Shown here one piece after another: positions 36,539 to 39,419 of a DNA stretch of 39,419 nt (its first letter is position 1; every line of letters begins with the position of its first letter). Origin of the DNA: an uncultured beta proteobacterium. Its GTDB lineage: Bacteria; Pseudomonadota; Gammaproteobacteria; Burkholderiales; Rhodocyclaceae. The stretch lies in NCBI GenBank assembly GCA_903959855.1, contig CAJBYR010000111.1:1-39419 (forward strand), given 5' to 3'. The notes below the pieces were generated by a model. That model had not been told where the DNA came from. It was given only the letters and a program-made list of their open reading frames with translations, and made no database searches. Both the position numbers and the translations under genes were made by a program.

Positions 36539-36852
36539 GCCAGTTCGATGTCTATGCCAATGCGGACCCGGCGACCAGAGCCCGGATTCCCTATGTCGTG
36601 GCGCTGCAAAGCGACCTGCTCGATGCGATCGAGAACCACGTCGTCGCCCCGCTGCGACTGAAGGCCGACAAATCCACGGTCCCCGTCGTGCGGCTGAATC
36701 CGCTGGTCGCGATAGCCGGCAAGCAGTACCTGGTGCGCGTGCAGGACATCGCCACCGTGCCGCGCAGCCTGCTGAAAAAGCCCGTCGCCAACCTTTCCCC
36801 CCAGCGCGAGGAAATCCTCGCCGCGCTGGATTTCCTTTTCACCGGTTTCTGA
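36535..36852 (+). CDS. ccdB: CcdB-family type II toxin
   Basis: QFDVYANADPATRARIPYVVALQSDLLDAIENHVVAPLR..LNPLVAIAGKQYLVRVQDIATVPRSLL. Confidence 0.93.
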   Translation: MSQFDVYANADPATRARIPYVVALQSDLLDAIENHVVAPLRLKADKSTVPVVRLNPLVAIAGKQYLVRVQDIATVPRSLLKKPVANLSPQREEILAALDFLFTGF

Positions 36853-36874
36853 CCCACCTCATCCCGAAAGCACC

Positions 36875-38539
<1,665 letters not shown>

Positions 38540-38557
38540 TGGCGCGCTGAGGGTTAC

Positions 38558-39232
38558 GTGAGCAGCCTCAAGATCGCCGCGATCGTAGTCGCGGCGCTGG
38601 TCGCGGTGCTGGCTGCGCCGCTTCTGTTTCCGCCAAAACAGGAAGCCGCGCCGCCGATCACCCACGGCATGCCCTGGCAGATCGAGCTGCCGGCACCAGG
38701 GGCGTCGCGCGTGTTCGGCCTCACGCTCGGCGGCGAAAAGCCAAGCACCCTGACCGATGCGCAGCGTGCCTTTCCCGAACTCCTCAAGCTGGCCCTGCTG
38801 GCGCCGCCGGAACAGCCGCTGGCGCTCGAGGCCTACTTCGAGACGGTCGCGATCGGCCCCCTGAGCGGCAAGCTGGTGCTGACCGTCGCCGCCACGACGG
38901 CCGAACTCGAGGCCATGCGCGACAAGGCGGCGAAGACCGACCACCTCGAAACCGGCATCCGCAAGTTCACGCTCAACGAGGCCGACCGGCAGCGCGCGGA
39001 GAACATGCCTCTGGCGGGCATCGTCTTCATCCCGGCCGCCAGACTTGATGAAAGCATCATCCTGCAGCGCTTCGGCGCACCCGCCGAACGCATCCGCCAG
39101 GGCGAGACCCTGGAGCACTTCCTCTACCCCGACAAGGGTCTCGACCTGGTGCTCGACAGCAAGGGCAAGGAAGTGCTGCAGTACGTGGCGCCGTCCGGGT
39201 TCGCCAAACTGCGTGCGCCACTAAAGAATTGA
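38558..39232 (+). CDS. Uncharacterised membrane-anchored/exported protein
   Basis: GTG start, N-terminal hydrophobic helix SLKIAAIVVAALVAVLAAPLLF; no family recognised. Confidence 0.75.
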   Translation: MSSLKIAAIVVAALVAVLAAPLLFPPKQEAAPPITHGMPWQIELPAPGASRVFGLTLGGEKPSTLTDAQRAFPELLKLALLAPPEQPLALEAYFETVAIGPLSGKLVLTVAATTAELEAMRDKAAKTDHLETGIRKFTLNEADRQRAENMPLAGIVFIPAARLDESIILQRFGAPAERIRQGETLEHFLYPDKGLDLVLDSKGKEVLQYVAPSGFAKLRAPLKN

Positions 39233-39236
39233 CGCC

Positions 39237-39419
39237 ATGCAGCAGATAATTCCTGCCGAGGGAGTCCTCAGCATCGGCGTTGCAGCTCACGGCAACGTCG
39301 CCATCACCGAAGAGTGCCTCAAGAGCATTTTTGCCTCGGTGGCCGGCGATTTCGAGCTGGTGCTGATCGACGATGCCTCGCCTGACGACGTCTTGCCACT
39401 GTTTCGCGACGCGGCAGAA
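39237..39419 (+). CDS. Glycosyltransferase family 2, N-terminal fragment (runs off window)
   Basis: MQQIIPAEGVLSIGVAAHGNVAITEECLKSIFASVAGDFELVLIDDASPDDVLPLFRDAAE, open to the window end. Confidence 0.7.
   Translation, partial: MQQIIPAEGVLSIGVAAHGNVAITEECLKSIFASVAGDFELVLIDDASPDDVLPLFRDAAE

Overview
This is a GC-rich proteobacterial chromosomal window, probably betaproteobacterial (inferred from gene content only). It is densely coded. From left to right: (1) an ECF sigma/anti-sigma pair divergent from msrB-msrA, a family 2 glycosyltransferase, a FeeM-like acyltransferase, a 7TM-PAS-GGDEF-EAL protein and a haem-c (DUF3365-type) hybrid kinase. (2) A lower-GC XhoI/PaeR7I-type restriction-modification cassette between an alpha/beta hydrolase and dnaE2. 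(3) dnaE2, with a perfect LexA box, divergent from a haem-binding ethylbenzene-dehydrogenase-like protein. (4) A minus-strand signalling cluster: hybrid kinase, HD-GYP response regulator, hybrid kinase, then a GIY-YIG nuclease. (5) lexA-imuA-imuB with a second perfect LexA box. (6) A tandem glycine riboswitch followed by gcvT-gcvH-gcvP and then four genes linked by 4-nt stop/start overlaps (ACT/GcvR-like, GST, U32/TrhP-like, a 91-aa lipoyl-domain protein). (7) An uncharacterised gene, ccdAB, ettA, a hypothetical protein and a truncated glycosyltransferase. The most notable observations are: a 14-bp direct repeat that duplicates the last codons and stop of dnaE2 at both ends of the R-M cassette; a diverged 63-nt in-frame tandem duplication inside gcvT; the riboswitch-headed chain ending in a Cys-rich lipoyl mini-protein coupled to trhP; a dnaE2 frame with no canonical start codon and an in-frame stop inside its SOS box; and a GIY-YIG nuclease coupled by ATGA to a sensor kinase. 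I found no CRISPR array, transposase, integrase, tRNA or rRNA gene. No database search was run; family calls come from reading motifs.
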